A stretch of DNA of 64,000 nucleotides from Gigaspora rosea (taxonomy: Eukaryota > Glomeromycota > Glomeromycetes > Diversisporales > Gigasporaceae), in the NCBI GenBank assembly GCA_003550325.1, contig QKWP01000027.1, positions 117,832 through 181,831 of the forward strand. The letters are read 5' to 3'. Below the pieces are notes generated by a model. The model was not told the origin of the DNA. It was given only the letters and a program-made list of their open reading frames with translations, and made no database searches. Shown piece after piece: positions 9,881 to 21,006 of this stretch. A program made the translations under genes and the position numbers. How positions within the stretch are numbered: position 1 is the stretch's first letter; each line of letters starts with the position of its first letter.

Positions 9881-12745
9881 AGATCCATATAATTCAAATA
9901 AAAAAATTTTCATCAAATATGATAAAGTGGTTGCAAAAATATCTTTGATCAAAGTTTTAAAGAATTTCAAAATGCGTATCATATAACTGATACATTTAAA
10001 TTTGTTAATACTTTGATCAAAGATATCTTTGCAACAACCTAATCAAATTTGATGAAATTTTTTTTTACTTATTCTACGGATCCATAAAATTTAAATAAAA
10101 AAATTTTCATCAAATTTGATTACGTGGTTGCAGAGATATCCTTGATCAAAGTTTTGTCAAAAATTTAAACATATCTGTCATATGATATACGTTTTGAAAT
10201 TCTCTAAAACTTTGATCAAAGATATCTCTGCAACTACCTGATCAAATTTGATGAAAATTTTTTTATTTAAATTCTATAGATCCATAGAATTCAAATAAAA
10301 AAAATTTATCAAATTTGATCAGATAGTTGCAAAGATAACTTTGATCAAAGTTTTAGAGAATTTCAAAATATATATTATATGACAGATACCTTTAAATTTG
10401 TTAACAAATCTTTAATCAAGGATATTTCTGCAACTACCTAATCAAAATTTGATGAAAATTTTTTTACTTATTCTACGGATCCATAAAATTCAAATAAAAA
10501 ATTTTTTATCAAATTTGATCAAGTGGTTGCAGAGATATCCTTGATCAAATTTTTGTAAAAAGGTTAAATGTATCTGTTATGTAATATGCATTTGAAATTC
10601 TCTAAAACTTTGATCAAAGATATCTCTGCAACCACCTAATCAAATTTGATGAAACTTTTTTATTTGAATTCAATGGATCCATAGAATTCAAATAAAAAAA
10701 TTTTTATCAGGTAGTTGCAGAGATATCTTTGATCAAAGTTTTAAAAAATTTCAAAACGCATATCACATGACATATATTTAATTAAATTTTTGACAAAACT
10801 TTGATCAAGAATAAAATATCTCTGCAATCACTTGATTAAATTTGATGAAAATTTTTTTATTTGAATTTTATGGATCCGTAGAATAATTAAAAAATTTTCA
10901 TCAAATTTGATCAGGTAGTTGCAAGATATCCTTGATCAAAGTTTTGTCAACAAATTTAAATATATTTGTCATATAATACGTATTTTGAAATTCTCTAAAA
11001 CTTTGATCAAAGATATCTCTGCAACCACCTGATCAAATTCGATGAAAATTTTTTTATTTGAATTATATGAATCCATATAATTCAAATAAAAAAATTTTCA
11101 TCGAATTTGATTAGGTGGTTGCAGAGATATCTTTGATCAAAGTTTTGTCAAAAATTTAAAACGTATCTATCATATGACAGATACGTTTTAAATTTTTGAC
11201 AAAACTTTGATCAAAGATATCTCTGCAACCACCTAATCAAATTCGATGAAAATTTTTTTATTTGAATTATATGAATCCATATAATTCAAATAAAAAAATT
11301 TTCATCGAATTTGATTAGGTGGTTGCAGAGATATCTTTGATCAAAGTTTTGTCAAAAATTTAAAACGTATGTATCATATGACAGATACGTTTTAAATTTT
11401 TGACAAAACTTTGATCAAAGATATCTCTGCAACCACCTAATCAAATTCGATGAAAATTTTTTTATTTGAATTATATGGATTCATATAATTCAAAATAAAA
11501 AATTTTCATCGAATTTGATTAGGTGGTTGCAGAGATATCTTTGATCAAAGTTTTGTCAAAAATTTAAAACGTATCTATCATATGACAGATACGTTTTAAA
11601 TTTTTGACAAAACTTTGATCAAAGATATCTCTGCAACCACCTAATCAAATTCGATGAAAATTTTTTTATTTGAATTATATGAATCCATATAGTTCAAATA
11701 AAAAAATTTTCATCGAATTTGATTAGGTGGTTGCAGAGATATCTTTGATCAAAGTTTTAGAGAATTTCAAAACGCGTATCACATGACAGATACGTTTTAA
11801 ATTTTTGACAAAACTTTGATCAAAGATATCTCTGCAACCACCTAATCAAATTCGATGAAAATTTTTTTATTTGAATTATATGGATCCATATAATTCAAAT
11901 AAAAAATTTTCATCAAATTTGATTAGGTGGTTGCAGAGATATCTTTGATCAAAGTTTTGTCAAAAATTTAAAACATATCTGTCATGTGATACGCGTTTTG
12001 AAATTCTCTAAAACTTTGATCAAAGATATCTCTGCAACCACCTGATCAAATTTGATGGAAATTTTTTAGTTAATTATTATGGATCCGTAGAATAAGTAAA
12101 AAAATTTTCATCAAATTTTATTAGGTGGTTGCAGAGATACCCTTGATCAAAGTTTTGTCAAAAATTTAAACGTATCTGTCATGTGATACGCGTTTTGAAA
12201 TTTTTTAAAACTTTGATCAAAGATATCTCTGCAACCACCTGATCAAATTCGATTAAAATTTTTTTATTTGAATTCTATGGATCCATAGAATTCAAATAAA
12301 AAAATTTTTATCGAATTTGATCAGGTGGTTGCTAGGATACCTTCACTCAAAATTTTAGAAAATTTGGCATGGCTTGTTTTTAATAAAAGTTTTGATTTTT
12401 TTGAAAACTTGAGCGAAGGTATCTTAGTAACTATCTGATCAAATTTGATGAAATTTTTTTATTTGAATTCTATGGATCCATAAAATTCAAATAAAAAAAT
12501 TTTTATCGAATTTGATTAGGTGGTTGCTAAGATACCTTTGCCCAAATTTTTAAAAAAATTTGGCTCAGCTTGTATTTTAATAGACGTTTTAATTTTTTTC
12601 TAAAACTTTGAGTGAAGGTATCTTAGCAGCTATTTGATCAAATTAGATAAAAATTTTTTATTTGAATTCTATGGATCCATAGAATTCAAATAAAAAATTT
12701 TTCATTTAATTTGATTAAGTGGTTGCTAATATATCTTTGCTCAAA
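9881..12745. repeat. Tandem palindromic satellite, ~200-bp unit, about 15 units
   Basis: The start of the motif GGTGGTTGCAG falls at about 9926, 10123, 10322, 10523, 10710, 10914, 11114, 11318, 11522, 11727, 11926, 12124, 12324, 12529 and 12719, a spacing of 187-205 bp. Each unit is itself a near-perfect inverted repeat: TTTGATTAGGTGGTTGCAG, then ATATCTTTGATCAAAG, a central GTATCTNTCATATGACAGATAC, and the mirror half. Units 11040-11900 are almost identical; units after 12310 are diverged (GGATACCTT replaces GATATCTTT). No coding frame. Confidence 0.9.
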
Positions 12746-12937
12746 GTTAATTTTTTTATTTCAAATTTTATATATTTAAAAGCAGATTTTATATTTTAAA
12801 AGTGGGTTTTACATATTTTATATATTAAAAAGGGGTTTTATATATTCAAAAGCAAATTTATAATGTTATATATTCAAAAGTAGGTTTTAATAGCTATTAC
12901 AGTTTTAAAAAATTTGCTCTATATTTATTTACCTGAC
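12746..12937. repeat. Short tandem repeats, ~25-bp unit
   Basis: Five or so imperfect copies of a unit like 'AAAAGTGGGTTTTATATATT' between 12770 and 12890. Confidence 0.55.
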
Positions 12938-13203
12938 AAAACCCCGAATAATCTATGTAAGGTCATAGTTGAAAAATAGCTAATGGAGAGCTGTTTTTTA
13001 AAAAAAGGTTATATTTGAAAAGTAGGTATTGGAGAAAAAGATTATATTTGAAAACTTCTAAATAGCAAAATAGATATATTTGAAAGAATGCTAATGGGTT
13101 AATTTTTATAAATATTATATTTGAAATGTACTAATAAAAATCAGAAAAGTGGGTGTGGCGACTTAGGGAAGTTGGTAAGTTGTCACCCCAAGTGGCAGGT
13201 CTA

Positions 13204-13216
13204 GAGTTCAAATCCC
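13204..13216 (+). promoter_or_regulatory. RNA polymerase III B box of retroposon copy 1
   Basis: GAGTTCAAATCCC fits the B-box consensus GGTTCRANYCC except at one base. Equivalent boxes: 21088-21100 (+), 19966-19978 (-), 53461-53473 (-). Confidence 0.65.
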
Positions 13217-13727
13217 ACTGGCGACGCTTTTGAAAAATAGACCGGTGTTCCGGTAACTGTGTCTTGTCGATCGGTTGGGTACACTACCTGTAGTCCTTGG
13301 TTACCATCTTGAATAGGAGCTTTCGGGCGAAATTGTGTCTCGTTACACAGACAAATCCAAGGAACCGGAGAAACAGAAACCCATTTGGCAAGTCCCGAGT
13401 GAAGAGGTAGCTAGACTTTCGACGGTACCGGGGAAAAGGATCTTAGCGGTGACTGACTGGAAAACTGGACAGGCAAGAGCCCCTATGGCAAAGGGGGCCC
13501 ACCAACCTGGCCGCCGGAGAAACCGGAGGAAAAGGTCATGTGTTATAGAAGTATGAACCAAGGAAAGGGAGACCTTAGGCACCTAAAGCCTGGCAGACTG
13601 ATTCTTCTGGGCCAACTGGATTGGTAGTCTGGGATAACTGGGGAAAAGGATCCAAAGAGTGACTGACCGGGTACTGGAGTCTAGTGAACTTCGCAAGGGC
13701 AGTAGTAGGTAATGGTAGCGGTTGCAG

Positions 13728-14062
13728 NNNNNNNNNNNNNNNNNNNNNNNNNNNNNNNNNNNNNNNNNNNNNNNNNNNNNNNNNNNNNNNNNNNNNNNNN
13801 NNNNNNNNNNNNNNNNNNNNNNNNNNNNNNNNNNNNNNNNNNNNNNNNNNNNNNNNNNNNNNNNNNNNNNNNNNNNNNNNNNNNNNNNNNNNNNNNNNNN
13901 NNNNNNNNNNNNNNNNNNNNNNNNNNNNNNNNNNNNNNNNNNNNNNNNNNNNNNNNNNNNNNNNNNNNNNNNNNNNNNNNNNNNNNNNNNNNNNNNNNNN
14001 NNNNNNNNNNNNNNNNNNNNNNNNNNNNNNNNNNNNNNNNNNNNNNNNNNNNNNNNNNNNNN
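13728..14062. other. Assembly gap (335 N), probably false
   Basis: The 119 bases before the gap (13609-13727) and the 119 bases after it (14063-14181) are the same sequence, so the two contigs most likely overlap and the gap has no real content. Confidence 0.85.
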
Positions 14063-14747
14063 GGGCCAACTGGATTGGTAGTCTGGGATAACTGGGGAAA
14101 AGGATCCAAAGAGTGACTGACCGGGTACTGGAGTCTAGTGAACTTCGCAAGGGCAGTAGTAGGTAATGGTAGCGGTTGCAGAGTAACCCCCTGACTGCAA
14201 GTTGTTTGCCTCGGTAAATGCGTAAGTTACCGAAAGTGTAGGTGAATACCTGTGGGGGACAGGTATCACTCTACCAGGTTTACCACAGGGGCAAATGCTC
14301 TCCAATAGGTGTTTGGCTAAAGCCTCAGAGTACTTTCACAGCGAATTACCCGTGAAAGAGTATATTGAGAGGAACATTAAACATGGGTAGAAGCCAGAGA
14401 GTTTAAATAGGCAATCCCCTAGCTGGGTTGCATGTATGGCATCTAGTATAGAACCTTCGGGCGAACTACTTAAATTAGACAACCAAAAGTTGTACGTGTG
14501 GCTAGTTGTACTCTCGTTATACAAATGTAATATATGGCACTATCATATTAACCGGGCCAACCTGTTTGGATCAATAAAGTGCTAGGGTACCTAAGTGGTC
14601 ACCTTAATATTAAAAAAAAAAAAATAAATGTGTAAAAGTTCTATCTAATGTATGAAATATAGCTTATATATACCAAACCAAAAGTGCTAACCAAAAAAAT
14701 TTTTACTATGATGCTCAAATATACCCTTACATAGATTATTCAGGTCT

Positions 14748-14919
14748 CCCGATGCTAGATGTTATAATTTAGTTTTTAGCAAATTACTATAAAATTTATA
14801 TATAATAATCCAACTTTTAGCAAATTTACTTGATTTTAGAGGTAGCAAAAATATCTAAATTCTTGCAGATTAGTTATGATCTATATGAGAGATATCTGAA
14901 GTCCTGCAATGTCTTTTTT
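14748..14919. other. AT-rich spacer, nothing seen
   Basis: No repeat boundary or coding signal. Confidence 0.4.
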
Positions 14920-16620
14920 TTTAGGTAGTCTAAAATAAGAGTTTGGCAAGTTTTCTTCCCACTTATAGTGCTATGCTAGTTGTTGTTTGTACTCGTATAT
15001 TTTTTTTAAATTTCTTCTCTTGATAATTGAAAATAATCCTTTCACTTTATTAACCAGGTCTCATAGATTTTCTGGTAGGGTTCAAGTACTGTGAAATATT
15101 TTTCTGATAGTTGTAAAAAGGCATAAACTTTTCTTAGTGCTGCTAGTATTGATCTCAAATTGTCTCTGTTTTTTATTGGAATTCAATAGAATTAACTTTC
15201 TCACATTTTCGGGTATATCTTTGAGTTTTTCTGGAAGTGGTATCAAAGTGTTCTAGATTGCTTTATTTACTGTTTTCTACAATATATTATCTTGTATTCC
15301 ACCAGATAATTTTATAAAGCCTATATAACTTATTACTTTCATTATTTCTTGAGGGTTCTTTTTAAACTTGCTGTTAGTTATATATTGAATCACCAATTTC
15401 TGTCTAACTTTACTATTGATTTGGTCTCTAATTTCTTTGTTTGTAATAGTAATACTATGTTTTTCCTTGTAATTTTAAATTGCTTTAGCTATTATTGATT
15501 TTAACTCTGTTTAATATGCAGGTATTATTTTCGTATTTCTGGTAAAAATGCAGAAAAAATTTCTGTTCTGATGTTTATATTTAAGCTTTATTAAAGTTAG
15601 CATTTCATGTAATATAGGAACTAACTAAAGACCCTGAGCAATCTATGAACAGCTAACAATTTTAAAAAATTGTTATACATTTCGAAAAATAGAAAAGATC
15701 TATAGAAAAACAGTCAAAAATAAGCATTAATATTACTAAATATAGAAAAGATTTATACAAAAATAGTTAAAAATAAGCAAAAGCAAATTGTCACCTATCT
15801 ATGTATAGCTCGGGGTCCTACTAACTGTATTTTGTATATAACCAGTTTATATAATAACTTTTCATTCTTTAAAGTTTCTAGAATTTTCCCATAGTGCTAT
15901 TCTTCTTCATCAAAGGGATCTTTGCCTATTGCATGTTTGTCTCTCTGAGTTTTCTTTTTTCTTGTGTTTGGGCAAGAACTTCTTAACTGCTCTACTGTAT
16001 GATATTTGTTTATTTATCAGATCTTCTTCTTTCTCTCGTTTCTTGGTTGCAGTTTGTATGTTTTGTCAATTTCTATTTTTCTTATCAAGTAATGATCATT
16101 GTTTACCTCAATTTTCTTGGCTTTTTTTTGGTTTCATCTAAAATTGTTATCATTGTTTGGATCAGGACCTTCTCAATTAGTTGTTTGTTTACATTTTTTT
16201 GTAGTAATGACATCATCTCATTTTCTGATAGGAGTAAGCTGTTTCTGCTGTTTTGATCGTCTTTGGCACATTGAGCATAATATTATCATTAATACTCTTG
16301 TTAATCTCATCTAAGTTCTGTTGCATTGATCTATCATATTTTCTTTTTCTTTTGTATATATTCTGTACTTGGCTGCTTTTATTAGCCTTGTCTTTGCTAT
16401 CCAGTCCCTTTGAGGACATTTTTTGCTCTCTTAAAAAAAGCTTTTTACTGTTGGATTTTGTATATCATAGTGTTGTCTTTGACCGTTTTCTTTTTTTTTG
16501 TATTATGTTTGCTGCTTTGTTTGTATATTTGATTCAATTTGTTTCTATTATTATACTCGTTTTTACTTATTTCTTTTGAGAACACTTGTTTGTTGTTACT
16601 TTTCTTCATATATTTTATTG
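14920..16620 (-). pseudogene. Decayed lysine/asparagine-rich gene of unknown family
   Basis: Read on the minus strand this interval is coding-like, broken by occasional stops and frame changes. The longest piece is 16213-16419 (68 codons, 'DRSMQQNLDEINKSINDNIM'). Further down, about 15600-14920, come 'KEIRDQINSKVRQKLVIQYI', 'NPQEIMKVISYIGFIKLSGG', 'PLPEKLKDIPENVRKLILLN' and 'WEENLPNSYFRLPKKKDI'. Codon periodicity over ~1.3 kb makes an old gene likely. I do not recognise the family; charged, Lys-rich stretches and the 'REIRDQ' part give no function. The upstream 16620-17230 region, T-rich on the plus strand, may be its Lys/Thr/Pro-rich N-terminal part. The 192-bp MITE at 15628-15819 interrupts it. 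Confidence 0.5.
15628..15819. mobile_element. hAT-like MITE, family P copy 3
   Basis: AAGACCCTGAGCAATC...GCTCGGGGTCCT with flanks ACTAACTA (15620-15627) and ACTAACTG (15820-15827), an 8-bp duplication with one mismatch. Body shares 'GAAAAGATCTATAGAAAAA' and 'AAAAATAAGCAAAAGCAAA' style sequence with the other P copies. It lies inside the unknown pseudogene. Confidence 0.75.
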
Positions 16621-17456
16621 TTTTTTATTTTATAAAATTAATGTACAGAAAAGAGATTTTTTTGTTCTATTTGGATGAAGATAATAGGAATTAAATTTTA
16701 AATTTTTACTATAATTTATTTTAATCTTTTTATTTTAGAGCTTTTTATTATTATTAACATTATTTATAAAAATTTTGTCAGTAGTTTTAGGCTCTTTAAT
16801 GTTCTAATTAGTAAGTTTTATTAGTATTTTTGCTTTTAGTAGTTTTTTTTTTTCTTGGCTTATTTTTTTTTTGCTAGAATAATAGGTTTGGGTTTCATTG
16901 TTTCAGTACTGTTATTGGTGATTTCAACTTTTGCTATTTTGGTTGGTTTGAATTTGTGATTTTAGCATAGTAAGTTTTGTTTGTATTTTATTTTTTTTCT
17001 TGACTAATCTTTTTTACTTTAGAGCCTTTGTTGGTAATAACTTTAGGCTTTGTAATAACTTTAGGCTTTGTCATTGCTAGTATTCTTGGACTTTGCTATT
17101 TCATTGATATTATTTGTAGAGGTTTTTTTAATATCATCTTATTGTTTTTAAAGCTTTTACAAGTATGCTTTTGCAAGCCTTTGGTATTTTTTTCTTGAAT
17201 ATAAATAGAGTAGAAGTTTGTAGTAGTTATTATAAAATATTTTGTTTTTTTTTATAATATGAATTGGTATTTATGAATATAGATATTGGTGAAATATAAT
17301 GAAATATGGTAAAATTATTTCACTACTATTGGTAAAATTGGTGGTGAATTAGTAAAATTAGTGAAATTAATTATATTAGTATCTATAAGATAATGGTATC
17401 AATTCCTAGAAACTTTTTTGTTATATCTAAAATTTTTTTAAATTTTAGAAAAAATG
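16621..17456. other. T-rich interval, possible extension of the minus-strand pseudogene
   Basis: Minus-strand reading gives Lys/Thr/Pro-rich scraps such as 'KPKVITKPKVIT' (about 17060-17020), plausibly disordered coding sequence, but stops are frequent and no boundaries can be given. Confidence 0.35.
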
Positions 17457-17789
17457 TATTTGTTACCGACAATAACAGTCACCAGAGCATGATTGACCAA
17501 TTAGATTGTGTAATGTTATGATTAAAACAAAAACAAAGCGTCAAAACTTACTATTATTAGGATTGGTGTTAGAGCCATATATAGGGTTTGAATAAAGGTT
17601 AGTATATAGTAAAATTTTGCAAGGAATTTTTTTTTGTATAAAAAAAAGTAGTTTTATAAACAAAATTTTAAGTTAGAAGTGATTATTCAAAAAAATTTAA
17701 GTTTTTGCATTTTTCATATTACACATAATCCTTTGATCTAATTGGTCAATCACACTCCAGTGACTATCACTGCTGGTGACAAATAGATT
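17457..17789. mobile_element. MITE, family J (long TIR, ~54 bp)
   Basis: Ends TATTTGTTACCGACAATAAC and, inverted, TATTTGTCACCAGCAGTGAT, both leading into TGATTGACCAATTAGAT. About 333 bp. A weakly similar end occurs around 38345-38400. Confidence 0.7.
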
Positions 17790-18979
17790 CACTCTAAATT
17801 TTAATATATTTTTATAAAATTATATATATATAATTTGCTATTTATTTATTATTTAGTAATATATAAATTGTAATATGCATTTATTAATTTTGCACACTAT
17901 GTACAGCTATGCACCTCTATAAAAACAAATACAAACAATAATTAGGACAGCTATGCACCACATAGTAACAAATACAAACAATAACTAGAATTAGGGTTAG
18001 GGTTAGAAATAGAATTAAATTTAAAATTTAAAAGTATCATTATGAGAGGAGCATTTTTTTGTTAAAAGTGCATTAGAGGTTATTATAGTAAAATTTTGAG
18101 ATTGCAATAGGAGTTATTCTAGTAAAATTTTATAAACATAAAGAAGTACATAGTTGTACATATGGACATCTTAAATAAATTCTTGTATTATATTCAAATA
18201 TAAAAAATTTTTTTCTAATAAGCTTAAAACTTTGTAAAATTTAATTAAATTTGGCCATTGCATCCTATTTTTAGAAATCTAATATAACTATTCTAAAAAA
18301 TTTAGAAATTTAATTTTTTTTATATTATTATTTTTTATGTTTTGTTTTTTCTTTTTTTTTTTTGCTGTTCTTTATTCTTTTTTTGCTTTTATTTTTTTAA
18401 GTTTTTGTTGTTTAATATTTTCTTTATCTTGTATTTTTTTTGTAATTGCTTTAAAAGTTACTAAAGTTCAAATTTAAATATTTGAAATTGAGTTTTAAGC
18501 TTTTTTTGAACTAAAAGTATTTAATAATAGATATTTTATAATTAAATAGTTCTGAATATTCAATTCTTTGAATATATTTACATAACTCTTGATTTTGTTT
18601 TTTATATTATAATAATACTATCCAAATATATGTGTTTTTTTTATTTTTTTAAAATTTATTTTTGATTTATTTATTTATTTTAAGTAATTTGAAACTAATA
18701 TTAGCTTTGTTTTCTAATATCATGCATAGAATTGCCTAAATATAAAGCAAATTGAATAGCAAAAGTCTTGTTAATTTAAAAAAAATTTAAAGTTAATTTG
18801 TTTATTGAATACCCAATATAGTAAACATAGTTTTATAGTTATATAAATGATTAATTTTGTTCAATTTGATATATTCTAACTTATATATTTGTATTTACAT
18901 AACTTGTTTGAAAAAAAATTTGTATTTTGTAGTATGTTGTAACAAAAAAATAAAAGATTTCTAATAATAGGATTATTTT
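17790..18979. other. AT-rich, no gene; short duplication and telomere-like motif
   Basis: A ~45-bp imperfect direct duplication with AGCTATGCACC and AAATACAAACAATAA lies at about 17908-17985, followed by TTAGGGTTAGGGTTAG at about 17993-18008. The rest is T-rich simple sequence. Confidence 0.5.
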
Positions 18980-20040
18980 TTATTATTTTTTTTTTAATTC
19001 AAAGTGCCCACTTTGGGATTATTGGCTTTTATTCAAGATAAAATAAACCTCAGTATTCTATATAGAGAACTTTCTAATATTTTACAGTAACGAGAATACA
19101 ACTAGCCACACTTTCAACTTTTAGTTGACTATTTAAGTAGTTACCCAAAGGTTCTACACTAGATGCTATACCTGCAACCACATTCTGGTATTGTCTATTT
19201 AGACTCTTGGATTCTTACCTTTTGCTAGTTCATCTTGTATCACTGAAACACAGTTCCAGATTCTGTGCCACACCCTTAGAACTAATTTATCCTTAGTGAA
19301 AAACTTGGTAAAGTATTTTTTTGTTCTATACAAATGTTACCTAAACTTTAAGGACTTGTGCATTCATCAAGACTTATACTTGCAATTAGAGATTATTTGC
19401 AACTACTACCGTTATCTACTTTTGCCCTTGTAAAGTTCACCTAACTCTGTATCTTCCCATTCTTCTTTTGGTTTCTTTTCTTCAGAATGCTTTTTTTATC
19501 TCTAGTCACTTTCCTTTCCCAGTTGCAATCCTATTTCCAATCCGAGGACTCAGAAGCTTTGATTTGCCTGGCAAGTGCCATGGTCTTCCTCTTCTTGGTA
19601 TATGCTTTTGAATTATATTTTTTTTCTCTAGTAATAACAACTGGCAGTCCGGTTAGTAGGTTCCACCAAACCCTTTTGTCGTAAGTTTGCTTCTAGTTAG
19701 TTCACTTTTGATTAGTCTACTACTAGTCAGTTTTTATTTGATTCCTGTTTAGATACTATTAAAAGTTTAGCCATCACTTCACTCAGGTCTTGCCAAGCTG
19801 GTTTCTTTTGTCATATATTAATGCACTTCGGGATTTTGACTTGCCTTGTATAATACCAAAGCTCCCAATATGAGTTGGTGCAACCCAGGTTACAGATTTA
19901 CAGATCTGGGCTCAGAGTTTAGGTTACTGTAATACAGCTATATAATTTTCTGAAGCATCTCTAATGGGATTCAAACTCTACACCTTTTGTTACAATGGCT
20001 TGAGGGTGACAACAGACCAACTATACAGAAATAGGTACTA
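18980..20040 (-). mobile_element. Long tRNA-headed retroposon, copy 4 (uninterrupted, minus strand)
   Basis: Read on the minus strand: head with 'GGTCTGTTGTCACC' and B box GAGTTTGAATCCC (19966-19978), ~1.0 kb of non-coding body containing the family blocks (AACTTTACAAGGGCAAAAGT near 19430, GTAGAACCTTTGGGTAACT near 19155), then AATAAAAGCC, CCCAAAGTGGGCACTTTG and a poly(A) tail seen as poly(T) at 18973-18995. This is the cleanest view of the full length, about 1.05 kb. The frame at 19487-19684 on the plus strand is a shadow. Confidence 0.75.
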
Positions 20041-20094
20041 TTATCTTATATATAAAGATTTTTAGTTTTTTCTATAATATTATAATATTGTAAT

Positions 20095-20522
20095 TAGGGT
20101 TCTACAATTCAATTTGATTTGATTCGATTTGATCAAATATTTGATCTCAAATCAAATTAAATCAAATTCAAATTAACAAAATATTCAATTTAATTCAACA
20201 AATATTTGAAAATTTTATTGAAAAATAGATTCATTAGCTATTTACTCAAAATTTTATTAAGATAACTGCTTTATTGTTCTATGAAACTAGAGCTATTTTA
20301 ATTAAAAGAACATTTTTTACTTAATACAAAAAGTTAATTAACTTAGTAAAATTTTGCTAAATTAAAAATTTTGAAAAGTAACCAAAATTTTAAAATTTTT
20401 TAAAAAATTACAAATAAATTTGATTTGATTTGATTAAATCAAATTCAAATCAAGGGTTTATTTGATTCAATTAAATTTAAATATACCTAATATTCAATTT
20501 AATTCAACTTTAAGGAACTCTT
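20095..20522. mobile_element. hAT-like MITE, family C copy 2
   Basis: Starts TAGGGTTCTACAATTCAATT and ends, inverted, GAGTTCCTTAAAGTTGAAT. Rich in subterminal TTTGATTTGATTYGATTTGA. Flanks ATTGTAAT / TTTGTAAT fit an 8-bp duplication with one mismatch. Reverse-complement paralogue of the element at 53592-58147. Confidence 0.7.
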
Positions 20523-21006
20523 TGTAATTGTTTGTATTTAATAAATTAAATTAATAAAGTATATATATTGGCTTTGTAAAATTTAAACTGAGTTGATTTT
20601 CTAAGATTGAATTTTATAGAATCATATAGGTACTAATGCTATAGTTGCATATAATCAATTTTGATTAGTTAATTATAGGGTCATGGTCACTATAAACTAA
20701 CACTTTTAATTTTAATTTTAACTCTAACTCTAATTTAAGTTTATACTAATACTAATTATATTATATTTGGATTTAGTTACAATACTACTATAGTATTAAA
20801 AGGTTATACTCAATGTTTATATAAGTAATTCAATTTTTTAAGTAGTTATAACTTTTTATTTAAAAGGTTTTAAAAAATCTAATAAATAATTTGTAGAGCT
20901 ATAATAGCTTTATAGTATAATATTTTTTCAAAATCTTATTATTATAAAGAGTTAATATATTTTAAAAATTGAAATTTTATATATAAATTTATAAATTTAT
21001 ATATGA
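20523..21006. other. AT-rich, no gene or boundary
   Basis: Only simple A/T sequence; no feature can be supported. Confidence 0.5.

Larger units (their letters stand above)
13151..14626 (+). mobile_element. Long tRNA-headed retroposon (SINE-like), copy 1
   Basis: Head: a tRNA-like segment with A-box-like TGGCGACTTAGG (about 13156) and B box GAGTTCAAATCCC (13204-13216), so RNA polymerase III transcription is likely. The body (~1.0 kb after correcting the gap artefact) has no coding frame; short frames at 13335-13582 are spurious. It ends with 'GGATCAATAAAG', about 30 bp more and a poly(A) run (14612-14624). Flanks AAATCAGAAAAGT / AAATGTGTAAAAGT look like a target duplication. Body blocks such as 'GACAAATCCAAGGAACCGG', 'GTGAACTTCGCAAGGGCA' and 'GTAGAACCTTCGGGCGAA' recur in the copies at 21033 and 53807, and inverted at 18980 and 24676. 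Confidence 0.8.
12938..14747. mobile_element. MITE, family B copy 2, split by a retroposon
   Basis: Left end AAAACCCCGAATAATCTATG (12938), right end, read inverted, AGACCTGAATAATCTATGTA (14747). The same right-hand body (CTAACCAAAAAAATTTTTAC) occurs at 57545. The retroposon at 13151-14626 lies inside it. Confidence 0.65.

Noticed and set aside
9881..12745. CRISPR-like array
   Set aside because: Units are contiguous 200-bp palindromes with no variable spacers, in a eukaryotic genome.
13151..13230. A functional tRNA gene
   Set aside because: Acceptor and T stems do not pair properly; followed by a long repeated body and poly(A). It is a retroposon head.
13575..14150. Open frames of 119-191 codons across 13575-14150 and 56827-57474
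   Set aside because: They consist almost wholly of unknown bases in assembly gaps.
15929..16579. Several forward frames rich in F, L, S and C
   Set aside because: They are the antisense of a Lys-rich minus-strand pseudogene.
17993..18008. A telomere end
   Set aside because: Only two to three TTAGGG units, embedded in internal AT-rich DNA on both sides.
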